This document shows, piece by piece, positions 15,193 through 24,449 of a stretch of 37,603 bases of DNA. How positions within the stretch are numbered: position 1 is the first letter of the stretch; each line of letters opens with the position of its first letter. The translations under genes were made by a program, and so were the position numbers. Under the pieces are notes generated by a model that worked only from the letters and a program-made list of their open reading frames with translations, was not told the DNA's origin and did not search any database. Source of the stretch: Halobacteriales archaeon QS_8_65_32 (GTDB taxonomy: Archaea > Halobacteriota > Halobacteria > Halobacteriales > Halococcaceae); assembly GCA_003022925.1 (NCBI GenBank), contig PXRY01000073.1, forward strand, positions 13,966-51,568, given 5' to 3'.

Positions 15193-16690
15193 GTGCGAAA
15201 CGTCGTCGTTTGCTGTCTCGATACCGTGCGGAAGGACTACTTCGACCGGTTCGCACCCCGGCTCGTCGCCAGTGCGGATTCGAGGTTCGAGGACTGTCGT
15301 GCCGCGAGCGGGTGGAGCGTTCCGAGCCACGCGAGCTTGCTTTCCGGCTCGCTCCCCTCCACACACGGCATCCATGCCTTCACCCCGCGATTCAACGCGC
15401 TCGATACCACGGAAACCTTCCTCGATGACCTCCCCGACCACCGTTCGGTAGGCGTGAGCGCGAACGTGTACGCGAGTTCGGCGTTCGGGTTCGACACGCT
15501 CTTCTCGGAGTTCGTCGACGTTTGCGCGACCAACGGTATCCCGACGGACTCGACCTGAAGGAGTTCATCGATCGCCATCCCGACCGCGAGCCGACTCCCG
15601 GTCGCTACGCCGACCTCCTGCGAGCACTCCTCGCGCACGATCACCCCCCCGAAGAGCCTCGGAAACGCCGCCTGGCTCGCCCTCGATGGGTTCGCGCGCG
15701 AAGGTCCTCTTTCCCTCCCGACACCGGTCGACGACGGCGGACGAACCGTCGCGCGAACGCTCGAAGAGCGGATACGGGGGGTCAGAGCCGGTCGTCGCCT
15801 TCATCGACTTGATGGAAGCCCACGAGCCACACCGCGATACGCTCGGGTACGACCGCTCGCGCTACGCCGGGACGGTACCCCGCGGCTGGAGTTCACAGGG
15901 ACTCAAAGCCTGGGACGTCGTGGACGACCCGGCAGGACACGCGGGGGCGATCGAACGGTATCGTGCGCTGTACGGTGCTTCGATCGAGTATCTCGATCGG
16001 GTCGTCTCCGGATTCATCGATCGGCTGCTCGACGCGACCGACCGGGAGACGACCGTCGTTCTCACCGCGGACCACGGCGAGAACCTCGCGCTGCCGGCCG
16101 ATGACGGGCTGTTCGGCCACGTGACGAGCCTGAGCGAAGGCGTGATTCACGTTCCGTTGGTTCTCATCAATCCGCCGGCCGGATACCCCGAACGGATCGA
16201 GGGGACCTTCTCCCACCTCGACCTGCGCCGGCTGGTCGCCGGCCTCGCCCACGGGGAGACGCCCTCGGTAGCGAACCGGCGCGGACCGGCAGCCGCGGAA
16301 GTGATCGGCGTCACCCCGAGCAACGACCCCCTCGTAGAACGCGATCCCGACCGATGGGATCGGCTCGTGCGATGCGTCTACGAGAACGCAGCGAAACACG
16401 TCTGGGATAGCCGTGGCGACTATACCGAGTACGAGATCGACCCTGAGCGACCGTGCTGGCAGCGTCGAGCGGACGTTGACGCGGACGTGAGCGCAACGAA
16501 CGCCGACGTGAACACGGACACGGACACGAACGCCTCACCGCCGGCGTGGGCTACGGATTTCTTCGCCGTCAGAGCCGGTGAGTACCGCCGCTCGGTCGCC
16601 GCACCTTACGACGACCGGGTAGAGAATCGGCGCGGCGGCGTCCTCGATCCAGGCGTCGAACGTCGTCTCGAAGAACTCGGGTATCGGTAG
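15193..16690 (+). pseudogene. Sulfatase-family gene with three single-base frameshifts
   Basis: The intact product would be about 498 residues of the alkaline phosphatase/sulfatase superfamily, acting on surface glycans or phospho-glycans. It opens RNVVVCCLDTVRKDYFDRF (metal-binding Asp), has SGWSVPSHASLLSGSLPSTH with Ser as the nucleophile position, AFIDLMEAHEPH and VVLTADHGENL. The frame breaks near 15532 (AA where AAA restores ATKRYPDG), at the C7 run 15644-15650 (six C restore the frame), and at the G6 run 15776-15781 (five G restore RIRGSEPVV). After correcting these, length is a multiple of three and no stop remains. Start is GTG at 15193. A Thr/Asp repeat tract (ADVNTDTDTN) lies near the C-terminus. 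Either recent decay, homopolymer switching or sequencing error. Confidence 0.72.
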
Positions 16691-16762
16691 CCAGCGATCG
16701 ATCGCCCGAACAGTCGGCTGCCGCCCCAGTCCCGGAATCGACTCCGAGTGCCTAATAGGCTG

Positions 16763-16772
16763 ATAACTAATT
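16763..16772 (+). promoter_or_regulatory. AT-rich promoter region of the methyltransferase locus
   Basis: TAACTAATTT lies 25-34 nt before the GTG at 16797. It supports GTG 16797, in a different frame from the bulk of the methyltransferase, as the real start. Confidence 0.4.
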
Positions 16773-16796
16773 TCCAGAAGAAACTAGCGTAACGAA

Positions 16797-18696
16797 GTGA
16801 CGCGCGACAAGATCCTGAAGCGGTGGGTGAAACAGCCCCCGTCGGACCGAACATCCAGGACCTGCGCGACGCCGAACGCCTTTCGGCCTGGGACCAACTC
16901 GGCGAGCGCAATCGGGTGCTCGACATCGCTTCGGAATCGAACGTTACCGCCGGCCTCGATGCCGATCACGTTACCCGTCTCGACTTCTCGCCCGACGCGA
17001 TCGAGTACGCGAGGGAGGTCCTGGGTACGGACGTCGATCGCTACGAGGTCACCGGCCCTGAAACGCCCGACCTGCCCTTCGCCGACGACGACTTCGACGG
17101 CGCGGTCTCGATCGGCCCCTACGATTGGAAGTTCCTCGACGTTCGCGGCCTGACGGACGAACTCCACCGGGTCGTCGCGCCCGAGGGCTTGCTGGTGTTT
17201 TCGGTGCCGACGCCGTGGTCGCCCTACGCGACGCGCAACTGGAACAAGTACCGGTATTTCACCTCCAGGGAAGCCCTCGCGCTGGTCTCGCCGGACTGGC
17301 GGCTCGCCGACGACGATCTGGTCTTTCAGTATCCCTCCTACAGCCACTACGCGATCAACTCCCTGCCCGACCGCTACCAGGAGCCGTTCGTCGACCTCGC
17401 CTGGGACCTCACCGACCGACTGACCGCCCGCGACTGGTGGGGCTTAGCCTCCTATCTCGTTTGCGGCGTCTCGCCGCTTTCGTACTCGACGTACCTCGAT
17501 CGGGCGCTCGACTGCCTCTTTCGACCGACCGACGAGAACGGCTTCTGGGATCCGAGAGAAAGGGAAGATCGTCCGTGCGCTCGACTACGACCTCCACGGC
17601 GCTGCGGTCCCCCGAGCCGATTCCGTGCCGGCGTGGTCGGTCGACGATTCGATCCAGTGGCGCTACGCGCCCTTCGCGCTGTTAGGCGCGATGCGATGGC
17701 GCACGTCGGCGCTCGGATCGACCGACTACGACGGGAAACTGAAGCGCCGGCGCGTTCGAAGGTGAGGACCCTCTCGCCGGTTCGAAACACTCCAACTGTC
17801 TCGACGTCGCGCGCGATCTCTACGTCTACTCCGAAGAGCGGTTCGACTTCGATCACGCCGAGGATTGTCTGCTAGCCTTCGGCTGGTCGCATCTTCACGA
17901 GCGCGAGCGCCAGCGGGCACGCGGGGAGGCACACGAGCGAGCCACAGGATCGGGCGACGGCGGGGACGGCCCGACTGAGGGCCTCAGGGATGCCCTCGAC
18001 GACGCGCTCTGGGCGATGAACGACCGGCTCGGGAGCGACGGGCTGTTCGCCTTCGAGAACCCGACGACGCGCCGGCACCAGAACCAGATGTACGCGCTGT
18101 GGGGCTTCTGTCGAACCATCGATGTGCTCGACAAGCCGGGCTATCTCGACAGCGCACGGCGCGTGCTCGATCGCGCGATCGACGAGCGGATGCGCCCGGA
18201 CGGTGCCTTCGTCTGGGAGGACGTCCCCCCGAGCCGACGGCTCCGCGATGCGGCCTCGAAGCGGTTGGGTGGAGGGCCGCCACACTGGAACTTTCTCTAT
18301 GAGTGTCACCAGACCTTCTTCGTCAACGCGGTGGCCGAGTACTACCGCGCGGGCGGGACGCGCGAGTACGACCGGGCGGTCGGCAAGGCGATGGCGTGGA
18401 TCTACGGCGACAACTCCCTCGACACGGATCTCGTCGAGCTATCGACCATCGGCGTCCCGATGCGCCAGGTGACGACCGACGGCCGCATGGACGCACGGGG
18501 ACAGACCTACAAGGGCTCCTACGAGGTCGGCTCGTACCTCATGGCGCTCACGAACCTGCTCGCGGGACCGTGGGGTATCGAGTCCAGAGGCGAGGGCCCC
18601 GACGCCGGTATCGTCGATGTCGACGACGGATGGTGGGCCGAGACGCCGGCGTCGACATCCGCATCGACGTCGACATCGACTCGATCGCGGTCCTGA
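16797..18696 (+). pseudogene. Methyltransferase fused to an alpha-barrel glycosidase-like domain, three frameshifts
   Basis: Three frames join into about 632 residues. GTG 16797 gives MTRDKILKRWVKQPP; the C5 run at 16836-16840 needs one more C to continue VGPNIQDLRDAERLSAW. This is a class I SAM methyltransferase: RVLDIASESN, LPFADDDFDGAVSIG, ELHRVVAPEGLLVFSVPTP. Near 17559-17561 AAA should be AA to pass from GFWDPRE to GKIVRALDYDL. Between 17742 and 17752 one extra base separates STDYDGKLK from AFEGEDPLAGSKHSNCLD. The C-terminal 350 residues (FGWSHLHERE, ENPTTRRHQNQMYALWGF, PPHWNFLYECHQTFFVNAV) look like an alpha/alpha-barrel (six-hairpin) carbohydrate-processing domain. It ends in a Ser/Thr tract at 18696. 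Function is probably surface glycan modification together with the sulfatase. Confidence 0.6.
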
Positions 18697-18764
18697 TCGG
18701 CGATTCGACGGCCGATGTCCGGTACTCCGGTATCCTTTTGCGTCGGCTGGCCGTGAGCCGAGCC

Positions 18765-19532
18765 ATGGATGCCGTACTCGATCACACGATGATGCGCGTC
18801 GAAGACTTAGAGACCTCCGTCGACTGGTACACGACTCATTTCGACTACGAGGAGAAAGGCCGGATGGAGGCAGACACCTTCACGAACGTCTTCTTAGGCC
18901 CCGAACAGGTCCACGAGCAGGGCGCGGTGCTCGAACTCACCTACAACCACGACGATCGGAGCTACGACGTCGGCGACGCCTGGGGCCACGTCGCGGTGCG
19001 AGTGGGCGAGGACGAACTCCAGTCGTCGTACGACGAACTGATGGATGGCGGCGTCGACGATTACCGCGATCCAGAGAGCTGTGATTACAACTACGCGTTC
19101 GTCAAGGACCCCGACGGCCACGAGATCGAAATCGTCAAACGCGATTACGGCGAGAGATGGAGCCTCGATCACACGATGACCCGGGTCGAGGACGCCGACG
19201 AGACGATCGGCTTCTGGACCCGCAAGTTCGAGTACGAGACCCAACCCGAGGGCAAGTGGGAAGCCGATTCGTTTGCGAACTACTTCGTCGCGCCCCGGGA
19301 CAGCCCGAAGGAAGCGATGAGCGTGGAACTCACCTACAATTACGACGGCCGGAGCTACGACGTCGGCGACGCCTGGGGCCACGTCGCGGTGCGCGTCGAC
19401 GATCTCGACGACGCCTGGGACACCCTCATGACCAGAGAAGCAGAAGACTACCGCGATCCCGAGAGCTGCGATCACAACTACGCCTTCACGAAGGACCCTG
19501 ACGGCCACGAGATCGAAATCGTCCGTCGATAA
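18765..19532 (+). CDS. Two-domain VOC (glyoxalase-like) protein
   Basis: A 255-residue protein with two tandem vicinal-oxygen-chelate domains of about 125-130 residues each. Each half starts with LDHTM.RVED, contains ELTYN and SYDVGDAWGHVAVRV, and ends YAF.KDPDGHEIEIV, the usual glyoxalase I pattern. Metal ligand candidates are the His in LDHTM, Glu in ELTYN, His in GHVAV and Glu in HEIEIV. Glyoxalase I or a related lyase/dioxygenase is possible; lactoylglutathione lyase is only a family name, as haloarchaea use other thiols. The halves share a perfect 43-bp DNA repeat. The ATG at 18765 starts the first domain; an upstream open extension to 18303 is antigenic-looking Arg-rich noise overlapping the previous gene. 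Confidence 0.88.
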   Translation: MDAVLDHTMMRVEDLETSVDWYTTHFDYEEKGRMEADTFTNVFLGPEQVHEQGAVLELTYNHDDRSYDVGDAWGHVAVRVGEDELQSSYDELMDGGVDDYRDPESCDYNYAFVKDPDGHEIEIVKRDYGERWSLDHTMTRVEDADETIGFWTRKFEYETQPEGKWEADSFANYFVAPRDSPKEAMSVELTYNYDGRSYDVGDAWGHVAVRVDDLDDAWDTLMTREAEDYRDPESCDHNYAFTKDPDGHEIEIVRR

Positions 19533-19536
19533 AAAA
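19531..19536 (-). terminator. Possible T-run terminator after the phosphopantothenate synthetase gene
   Basis: A6 on the plus strand reads as T6 on the minus strand about 85 nt past the stop at 19622, a typical archaeal oligo-T termination signal. It overlaps the VOC stop codon on the other strand. Confidence 0.35.
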
Positions 19537-19621
19537 CCAGGAACCAGATCCTAAGCTTGGACCCGAAAATCCAGAACGCCTGTCCGTACGGTTCGTCGCT
19601 GTCTTCGTTTCTTATCGGCTC

Positions 19622-20425
19622 TCAGTCGGCTTCGTCGCTCGATTCACCGGTCCTGATTCGCTTCTCAGCGGCCTCCAGCGCCGCCTCTCGGTCGAAGTTC
19701 TCGATCAGGTCGTCGAGTTCGGCCGGCGAGGTCTCACTTAGTTCCCGGGCGTAGTTCGCTATATTCGGAATCGCCCGGAGGACGTCGTCGATTACGGGTA
19801 CCGCTGCGCTCCGCGGCGACCGCGAGAGCGGGTTGAGGTCGATCACGATCTCGGTTTTCCCCATCGCCGCGAGCGCTTCGGCGCGATCGCCGTCCTCGAT
19901 CGGTACCAGAACGACATCCGCGGCGTAGATCCCCTCGGCGGCTACCTTCCCGCGCTCGCTCGATAGCCCGGGGATCCGTTCGGCTGGCTCGATGCCTAAA
20001 ACCTCCTCGGCACCGTGCTCGCGGAGGTGGGCGGCGATCCGCTCGACGCGTTCTGCGGTTCGATCGAACAGGTTCACTTCGAGTTTCGCGCCCGTTACTG
20101 CGGCAAGTGCAACGAGTTCGTCGGGACAGAGCGCCGCGGCGTTGCCGTTTATCGACAACACCGGCCAGTCGGCACCCAGAAGATAGGCCGCCGCGACGCG
20201 TTCGGCACGGGCGGCGCTCTCGATCGTCTCCTCGCCTAACAGGTAGTCGAACGCCTCGCCGCGGCCTTCCGCGATCAGCCCCTGGTGGCTCGTGATCCCC
20301 GCCTCGACGCCCGCCTCGATCCGGTGGCGGGTCACGAGCGACTCGTAGCGCGGGTGATCGGCCGGTATTCCCGCTTCGTTCTCGGCTTCGGTTCCGGTCC
20401 CGCCGTCGCTCTCGCTCCCGGTCAT
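19622..20425 (-). CDS. 4-Phosphopantoate-beta-alanine ligase (archaeal phosphopantothenate synthetase)
   Basis: A 267-residue protein of the archaeal DUF137 family, which condenses 4-phosphopantoate and beta-alanine with ATP in CoA synthesis. Recognisable segments are HPRYESLVTRHRIEAGVEAG, SINGNAAALCPDELVALA, KLEVNLFDRTAERVE, VLVPIEDGDRAEALAAMGK and IVIDLNPLSRSP. The N-terminal 18 residues are an acidic haloarchaeal leader. Pantoate kinase, which makes its substrate, is encoded directly upstream on the same strand, 168 bases away. The two enzymes replace the bacterial PanC/CoaA route. Complete, with no lesions. Confidence 0.92.
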   Translation of the reverse strand: MTGSESDGGTGTEAENEAGIPADHPRYESLVTRHRIEAGVEAGITSHQGLIAEGRGEAFDYLLGEETIESAARAERVAAAYLLGADWPVLSINGNAAALCPDELVALAAVTGAKLEVNLFDRTAERVERIAAHLREHGAEEVLGIEPAERIPGLSSERGKVAAEGIYAADVVLVPIEDGDRAEALAAMGKTEIVIDLNPLSRSPRSAAVPVIDDVLRAIPNIANYARELSETSPAELDDLIENFDREAALEAAEKRIRTGESSDEAD

Positions 20426-20593
20426 ACTGCCCGTAGACCGCCCTTCGATCGGTCGGGTTATCAGCGCGGTGGTTCACGCGGCCGGCTCCGCCCGAGCCAC
20501 GATCGGATGCCGGTCACCAAGAGTCCCGACACGCCGGCCGGCCGATCGACCGACGTTCGTCGCCGTAATGGGGTTCGGTTCCGCCGGCAACGT

Positions 20594-21433
20594 TCAGTCG
20601 GCGAGCGTTGCGCCGGGCGGGTAGATCCGACAGACGGCGGGATCGTAGCCCGCATCGGTGAGTCCGGTTCCGAGCGAGACGACCGTCTCGCCCAACATCC
20701 CCATCGCCGCCTCGCCGCCGGTCCCCGTGACGTCTGCGATCGTCTCCTCGACCTGTGGGGTAAGCAATCCGGTTTCGCGCGCGAACGTTCTCGATACCGC
20801 CATGAAGCGCTCGATCGTCGGCTCCTCACGGAGGTCGGTGAGCGCGCGCTCGCCAACCTCGGTGATCTCGTCCGTTCGGCCACCCAGGACATCCGCAGTC
20901 GAGAGCGACCCGAAGCTCACGTACTCGATCCGCCCGGCGGCCGGGATGCCGTCGAGTTCGCCTGTACCCGGCCCGCCGGGTTCGAGCCGGAGGGGCACGC
21001 CGCCGCGAGCCTGGGCCACGACGTCGCCTAAGCCGGTCCCCGCTTCGATCTCGGCGGCGTGGGCGATCTCGACCAGGGTGTTTTCGGTGTGCGCGCGGTC
21101 GAAGGCGGCGTTGACCGCAAGCGCAGTGCCGAGCGCCGCCGCGCCCGAGACGCCGAAGCCCGTTCCCAAGGGGAGCGGCGTCTCGATCTCGACGCGAGCG
21201 TCCACCCCGAGTGTCGCCAGGACGTTTTCGGGCGCGTCCATTGCGATCCGTTCGCCGCCGAACGAGATCGAACGTTCGGCGGCCGGCGAGACCGTGGCCG
21301 TCACGCCGTCTGATAGGGCAACGCCGCCGCCCCGCGAACCCGCTACCGATGGGTCGGGGTTTTCGGGCCGGTGCACACTGAAAAAGCCAGTGACGTGGCC
21401 CGGAACGAACGCGCGCGCCGCCTCCTCGGTCAT
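20594..21433 (-). CDS. Pantoate kinase
   Basis: A 279-residue GHMP-family kinase matching archaeal pantoate kinase, which phosphorylates pantoate before beta-alanine addition. The N-terminus AFVPGHVTGFFSVH is typical. PLPLGTGFGVSGAAALG is the GHMP glycine-rich ATP loop, and the GLGDVVAQARGG segment follows. The C-terminus has TGTGGEAAMGMLGETV. The ATG at 21433 is chosen because the family usually begins a few residues before the FVPGH motif; the longer frame to 21511 adds a basic, non-conserved stretch. It lies directly upstream of its pathway partner, the phosphopantothenate synthetase. Confidence 0.92.
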   Translation of the reverse strand: MTEEAARAFVPGHVTGFFSVHRPENPDPSVAGSRGGGVALSDGVTATVSPAAERSISFGGERIAMDAPENVLATLGVDARVEIETPLPLGTGFGVSGAAALGTALAVNAAFDRAHTENTLVEIAHAAEIEAGTGLGDVVAQARGGVPLRLEPGGPGTGELDGIPAAGRIEYVSFGSLSTADVLGGRTDEITEVGERALTDLREEPTIERFMAVSRTFARETGLLTPQVEETIADVTGTGGEAAMGMLGETVVSLGTGLTDAGYDPAVCRIYPPGATLAD

Positions 21434-21607
21434 CGGTCGGCCTCGGGAGGCGGTCGGTTTAACCGTTACAGTTTCTACGCGGATCGATCGAACCCGGCTC
21501 GCGACCGGCACTCGCCTTACTACCGATCGACCCGCTTTCCCGAGAGCGTCGGGCGGAGGCGAGTCGAACGAGCGACCGGAAAGCGACCGGAAGGCTAGAG
21601 CACCCTC

Positions 21608-21868
21608 TTAGAGCTCCCGGACGCCGCTCCACTGGGTGACATCGGGGCCGTCGACGCCGCCCTCCCAGGAGGGTTCGGTTCGCCTCCCATTGACGAAGTA
21701 GCCGTACCGTTCGTCGTTGACACGGATCTCTACGTGTATATCCTCGTCGTCTCGCCAGCTCACCCACACCTCGTGATCAGCGTCGCCCAGCGGCTCGGCG
21801 GGCGCGAGCGGGTCGCCGCCCGCGGCGACGTGCTCGACGTATGCTCGAAGCCGGTCTTCGAACCCCAT
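21608..21868 (-). CDS. Small conserved-type haloarchaeal protein, unknown function
   Basis: An 86-residue protein beginning MGFEDRLRAYVEHVAAGGDP. Then comes a Trp-rich beta region (HEVWVSWRDDEDIHVEIRVN, YGYFVNGRR) ending WSGVREL. No membrane segment or catalytic motif is evident; it looks like a small beta-sheet protein. The ATG at 21868 is supported by an AGGTTTATTC box 23-32 nt upstream, indicating a leaderless transcript. I do not recognise a named family. Confidence 0.75.
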   Translation of the reverse strand: MGFEDRLRAYVEHVAAGGDPLAPAEPLGDADHEVWVSWRDDEDIHVEIRVNDERYGYFVNGRRTEPSWEGGVDGPDVTQWSGVREL

Positions 21869-21890
21869 GGAACGTCCTCGATAGCCGGAG

Positions 21891-21898
21891 GAATAAAC
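21891..21898 (-). promoter_or_regulatory. TATA box of the 86-residue protein gene
   Basis: Minus strand GTTTATTC lies 23-30 nt before the ATG at 21868. It fixes the start and excludes the longer frame to 22027. Confidence 0.55.
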
Positions 21899-22070
21899 CT
21901 TGTCCAGTGTCAACAGGTGGCTTCCGTACCGGGACCGGAACGAGAACCCTCGGATCGCTGTGAGAAGCGTTTCGTCCCCGTCGGCGGACGTTCGCTCGAC
22001 CTGCGAGTGCCGGCATAATTCCCTCACGGGCGTGGCTTTTTCGATTCATACAGTATAACTACCTCCTCCA

Positions 22071-23012
22071 ATGAGCACGCAACCGACCGATCGGAACGAT
22101 CGAGGAGCGACGAACGCCGACGCCGACGCTGCCAGCGCCGATCCTATCGATGTCACCGATTCCGATACCGCCAGCACCGGTGCCGCTAACGCTGACGCCG
22201 AGTCAGTCTCGCCCTCTACGTCCTCGGAGACGATCCTCTCGCGGACGATCGAGGAGGGTTTTTCAGAACTCGAACGGCCCTCCGACGGCCTCTTTCTCTC
22301 GGCGCTCGCCGCCGGCCTCGAACTGGGGACCGGCTTGTTCTTCATGGCGATCGTCTGGACGTACACCACGGGGATCTACGCCGAACCGACGCGGGAGTTC
22401 GCCGTCGCGCTGGCGTACGCGAGCGGGTACGTCTTCGTCGTCCTCGGCCGAACTGAGTTGTTCACCGAACACACGACCCTCGCTTCGCTCCCGGTGCTCG
22501 ACGGACAGGCCTCCCTCTCCGAACTCGGCCGATTGTGGACGGTCGTCTACGTCGGCAACATCGTCAGTACGGCGGCGCTCGCCGGCTTCGCGGTCGTGCT
22601 CGGGCCGGCGCTCGGCGTCGTCAAACCGACCGCGTTCACCGGGATCGCGAAACTCATTACCGTCCATTCGCCCTGGGTGTTGTTCGTCGGCGCTGTGTTC
22701 ACCGGCTGGCTCATGGGGCTTCTCGCCTGGCTCGTCGCGGCCGCCGAGAACGACGGCGCGCGGGCGTTTCTCGTCGTGCTCATTACCTTCGGGATCGGTA
22801 TTTCTCACCTTCCGCACCCGATCGCCGGCAACGTAAAGGTGCTCATGGGGTTGTTCGCCGGTTCGGGTGTCTCGATCACGTTCTACGGGGTCTTTCTTGC
22901 GACCACGCTCGTCGGCAGCGTCGTCGGCGGGACGGTCTTCGTCGCCCTGCTCAAGTACGGCCACGTCGTCCGCGGCGAGAGCGACCGCGATGTCACCCCC
23001 GGTCGGTCCTGA
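22071..23012 (+). CDS. Formate/nitrite transporter (FNT) family channel
   Basis: A 313-residue FNT-family membrane protein. The first 60 residues are an acidic Ala/Asp/Ser extension. Then come six hydrophobic segments: GLFLSALAAGLELGTGLFFM, FAVALAYASGYVFVVLG, VVYVGNIVSTAALAGFAVVL, SPWVLFVGAVFTGWLMGLLA, ARAFLVVLITFGIGI and YGVFLATTLVGSVVGGTVFV. RTELFTEH and SHLPHPIAGNV match FNT loops and the central His region. Substrate could be formate, nitrite or another small anion. A decayed paralogue follows about 120 bases downstream, so this is the surviving copy of a tandem pair. Confidence 0.88.
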   Translation: MSTQPTDRNDRGATNADADAASADPIDVTDSDTASTGAANADAESVSPSTSSETILSRTIEEGFSELERPSDGLFLSALAAGLELGTGLFFMAIVWTYTTGIYAEPTREFAVALAYASGYVFVVLGRTELFTEHTTLASLPVLDGQASLSELGRLWTVVYVGNIVSTAALAGFAVVLGPALGVVKPTAFTGIAKLITVHSPWVLFVGAVFTGWLMGLLAWLVAAAENDGARAFLVVLITFGIGISHLPHPIAGNVKVLMGLFAGSGVSITFYGVFLATTLVGSVVGGTVFVALLKYGHVVRGESDRDVTPGRS

Positions 23013-23129
23013 GCTCCCTTCAGCGCGTCACCCCCGAGAGGAAGATCGCCGACGCGAAAGCCGTCTTACGTTCGGACGCCTGAACTAAAGCGACCGAGCT
23101 GTCAACGCCGTTAGGGCAAGTCCTCTCAT

Positions 23130-23493
23130 TTGAGTACGAGTTCCGCGCTAGCCGCGGCCACCGATGCATCGAAGTCCTACGAGAGCGTTCCCACCCAGCG
23201 GATCGAGTCGGCAATGGAGGAGTTCAACCGTTCATCCGGCGGGTTGTTCCTCTCCACGCTATCGAGGGGCCTCGATGTCGGGTTTCGGTCCGCTATTGAT
23301 CGCGGCGATATTGACGCTCGTTAGCGGCGTTTACGGCGAGCCGCTCACGGAGATCCCCACGGCGAACATGCACTCGATCGGCTTCGTCTTCATCGTGCTC
23401 GGCCGCACCGAGTTGTTCACTGGACACGCTACAGTAACCGTGTTGCCAGTGTTCAACCGGCTGGCGTCGAGCGGTACTGAGGAGCCTCGGTAG
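23130..23493 (+). pseudogene. Truncated, frameshifted FNT transporter remnant
   Basis: The sequence aligns with the N-terminal 40% of the preceding FNT protein: SAMEEFNRSSGGLFLSTLS, then SGVYGEPLTEIP and GFVFIVLGRTELFTGH. The frame breaks near 23282-23286, where TTT instead of TT turns VGFGPLLIAAIL into VGFRSAID. The reading frame starts with TTG (23130) in place of a probable ATG and ends at TAG 23491-23493 with four TM segments missing. Three independent faults make this a true pseudogene rather than a base-call error. Confidence 0.75.
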
Positions 23494-23561
23494 GAAAGCC
23501 GGCCGGAACCGGAACCAGGACGGGGATCCTGGGGTATCGGCCCGTCAGCGATCCGTCGCGG

Positions 23562-24395
23562 TCAGTCGTCGGCTGACGTCGGTGACCCGAGATACGCCTG
23601 GCTCTGTGCGGAAGCCGGCTCGTCGGACAGGAATCGCAATAACAGAAATGCGAAGGCGAACTTCGCACCGACATCGAGCAGACTATACAGCCACGAGGTA
23701 ATCGCAATACCCGTCATCCCCGTTCCGAACAACGCCAGTCCCTCCGAGCCGATCGCCCAAACCAGCGGATAGCCGACCCACAGCACGGCCGTCAGGTTCC
23801 GGAGCGTACCGAACAGTCCCTGGATGTCACGCTCGCGTTCGAGAACGTCCCGTGGCCACTCGACCAGTAATACGTAGAGTACGACTACAAAAAAGGCCGA
23901 GCTGATCAGAAACCAGAACCAGCGCAGCCAAACCGCCTGGGTGGTGAGCGCGGCGGCGAGTCCGGTAACACACATCAGTACGTCGAAGACGATCGCCGTG
24001 GCGATCTTCGTCGGGTGGGAACCGGCAAGCACCCCGAGTGCCAGGAGGATCAGCGGCGTCGAGAACGTCCAGGTGAGATACCGTCCCCACAGCGTGACGG
24101 TCTCCCCGCGACCGGGAATCTCGACGACGCCGATCGTGAGGCCGCTCGCGAGTCCGAGGTAGCTCGATATCGACACGGCCGGGATACCGATTGTTGCGAT
24201 GAAGATCAGTTGCACGCGCGAGTCCCCGACGTTCCGACCCATATAGACGAACAACAGCGTGGCAGCGCCCATGAGCGCGATCATAACCCACAGCGAACTC
24301 GAAAGCAACGGGTTCGACAGTGCTTCTCGTACCGGCGGTTCCAGTTGGAGGGGAACGGTAGCGACCGTTCCGACGAACGAACTCAGTACGCTCAT
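23562..24395 (-). CDS. hop: Halorhodopsin (light-driven chloride pump)
   Basis: A 277-residue seven-helix microbial rhodopsin. Helix C reads GRYLTWTFSTPLILLALGVL with Arg105, Thr108 and Ser112; the Thr/Ser pattern in place of the bacteriorhodopsin Asp marks a chloride pump. Helix D-E contains CVTGLAAALTTQAVWLRWFWF, helix F LWVGYPLVWAIGSEG, and helix G LYSLLDVGAKFAFAFLLL with the retinal Schiff-base Lys at about 245. The ATG at 24395 is preceded by a GGGGGC tract and by a GCTTATATG box about 50 nt upstream; the longer frame to 24551 adds Cys/Arg-rich noise. No opsin partner or carotenoid gene is in the window. Its role is light-driven chloride uptake for osmotic balance. Confidence 0.95.
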   Translation of the reverse strand: MSVLSSFVGTVATVPLQLEPPVREALSNPLLSSSLWVMIALMGAATLLFVYMGRNVGDSRVQLIFIATIGIPAVSISSYLGLASGLTIGVVEIPGRGETVTLWGRYLTWTFSTPLILLALGVLAGSHPTKIATAIVFDVLMCVTGLAAALTTQAVWLRWFWFLISSAFFVVVLYVLLVEWPRDVLERERDIQGLFGTLRNLTAVLWVGYPLVWAIGSEGLALFGTGMTGIAITSWLYSLLDVGAKFAFAFLLLRFLSDEPASAQSQAYLGSPTSADD

Positions 24396-24441
24396 ACAGC
24401 CCCCTATCAACGTCGGACGACATTGAACGTCTCGCTTACGA

Positions 24442-24449
24442 CATATAAG
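24442..24449 (-). promoter_or_regulatory. TATA box of halorhodopsin
   Basis: Minus strand CTTATATG lies 47-54 nt before the ATG at 24395, which predicts a leader of about 25 nt with room for the purine-rich AGGGGG tract as a ribosome site. Confidence 0.5.

Noticed and set aside
18303-18764. N-terminal extension of the VOC protein
   Set aside because: It overlaps the alpha-barrel gene in another frame, is Arg-rich and lacks domain content; ATG 18765 begins the first VOC domain exactly.
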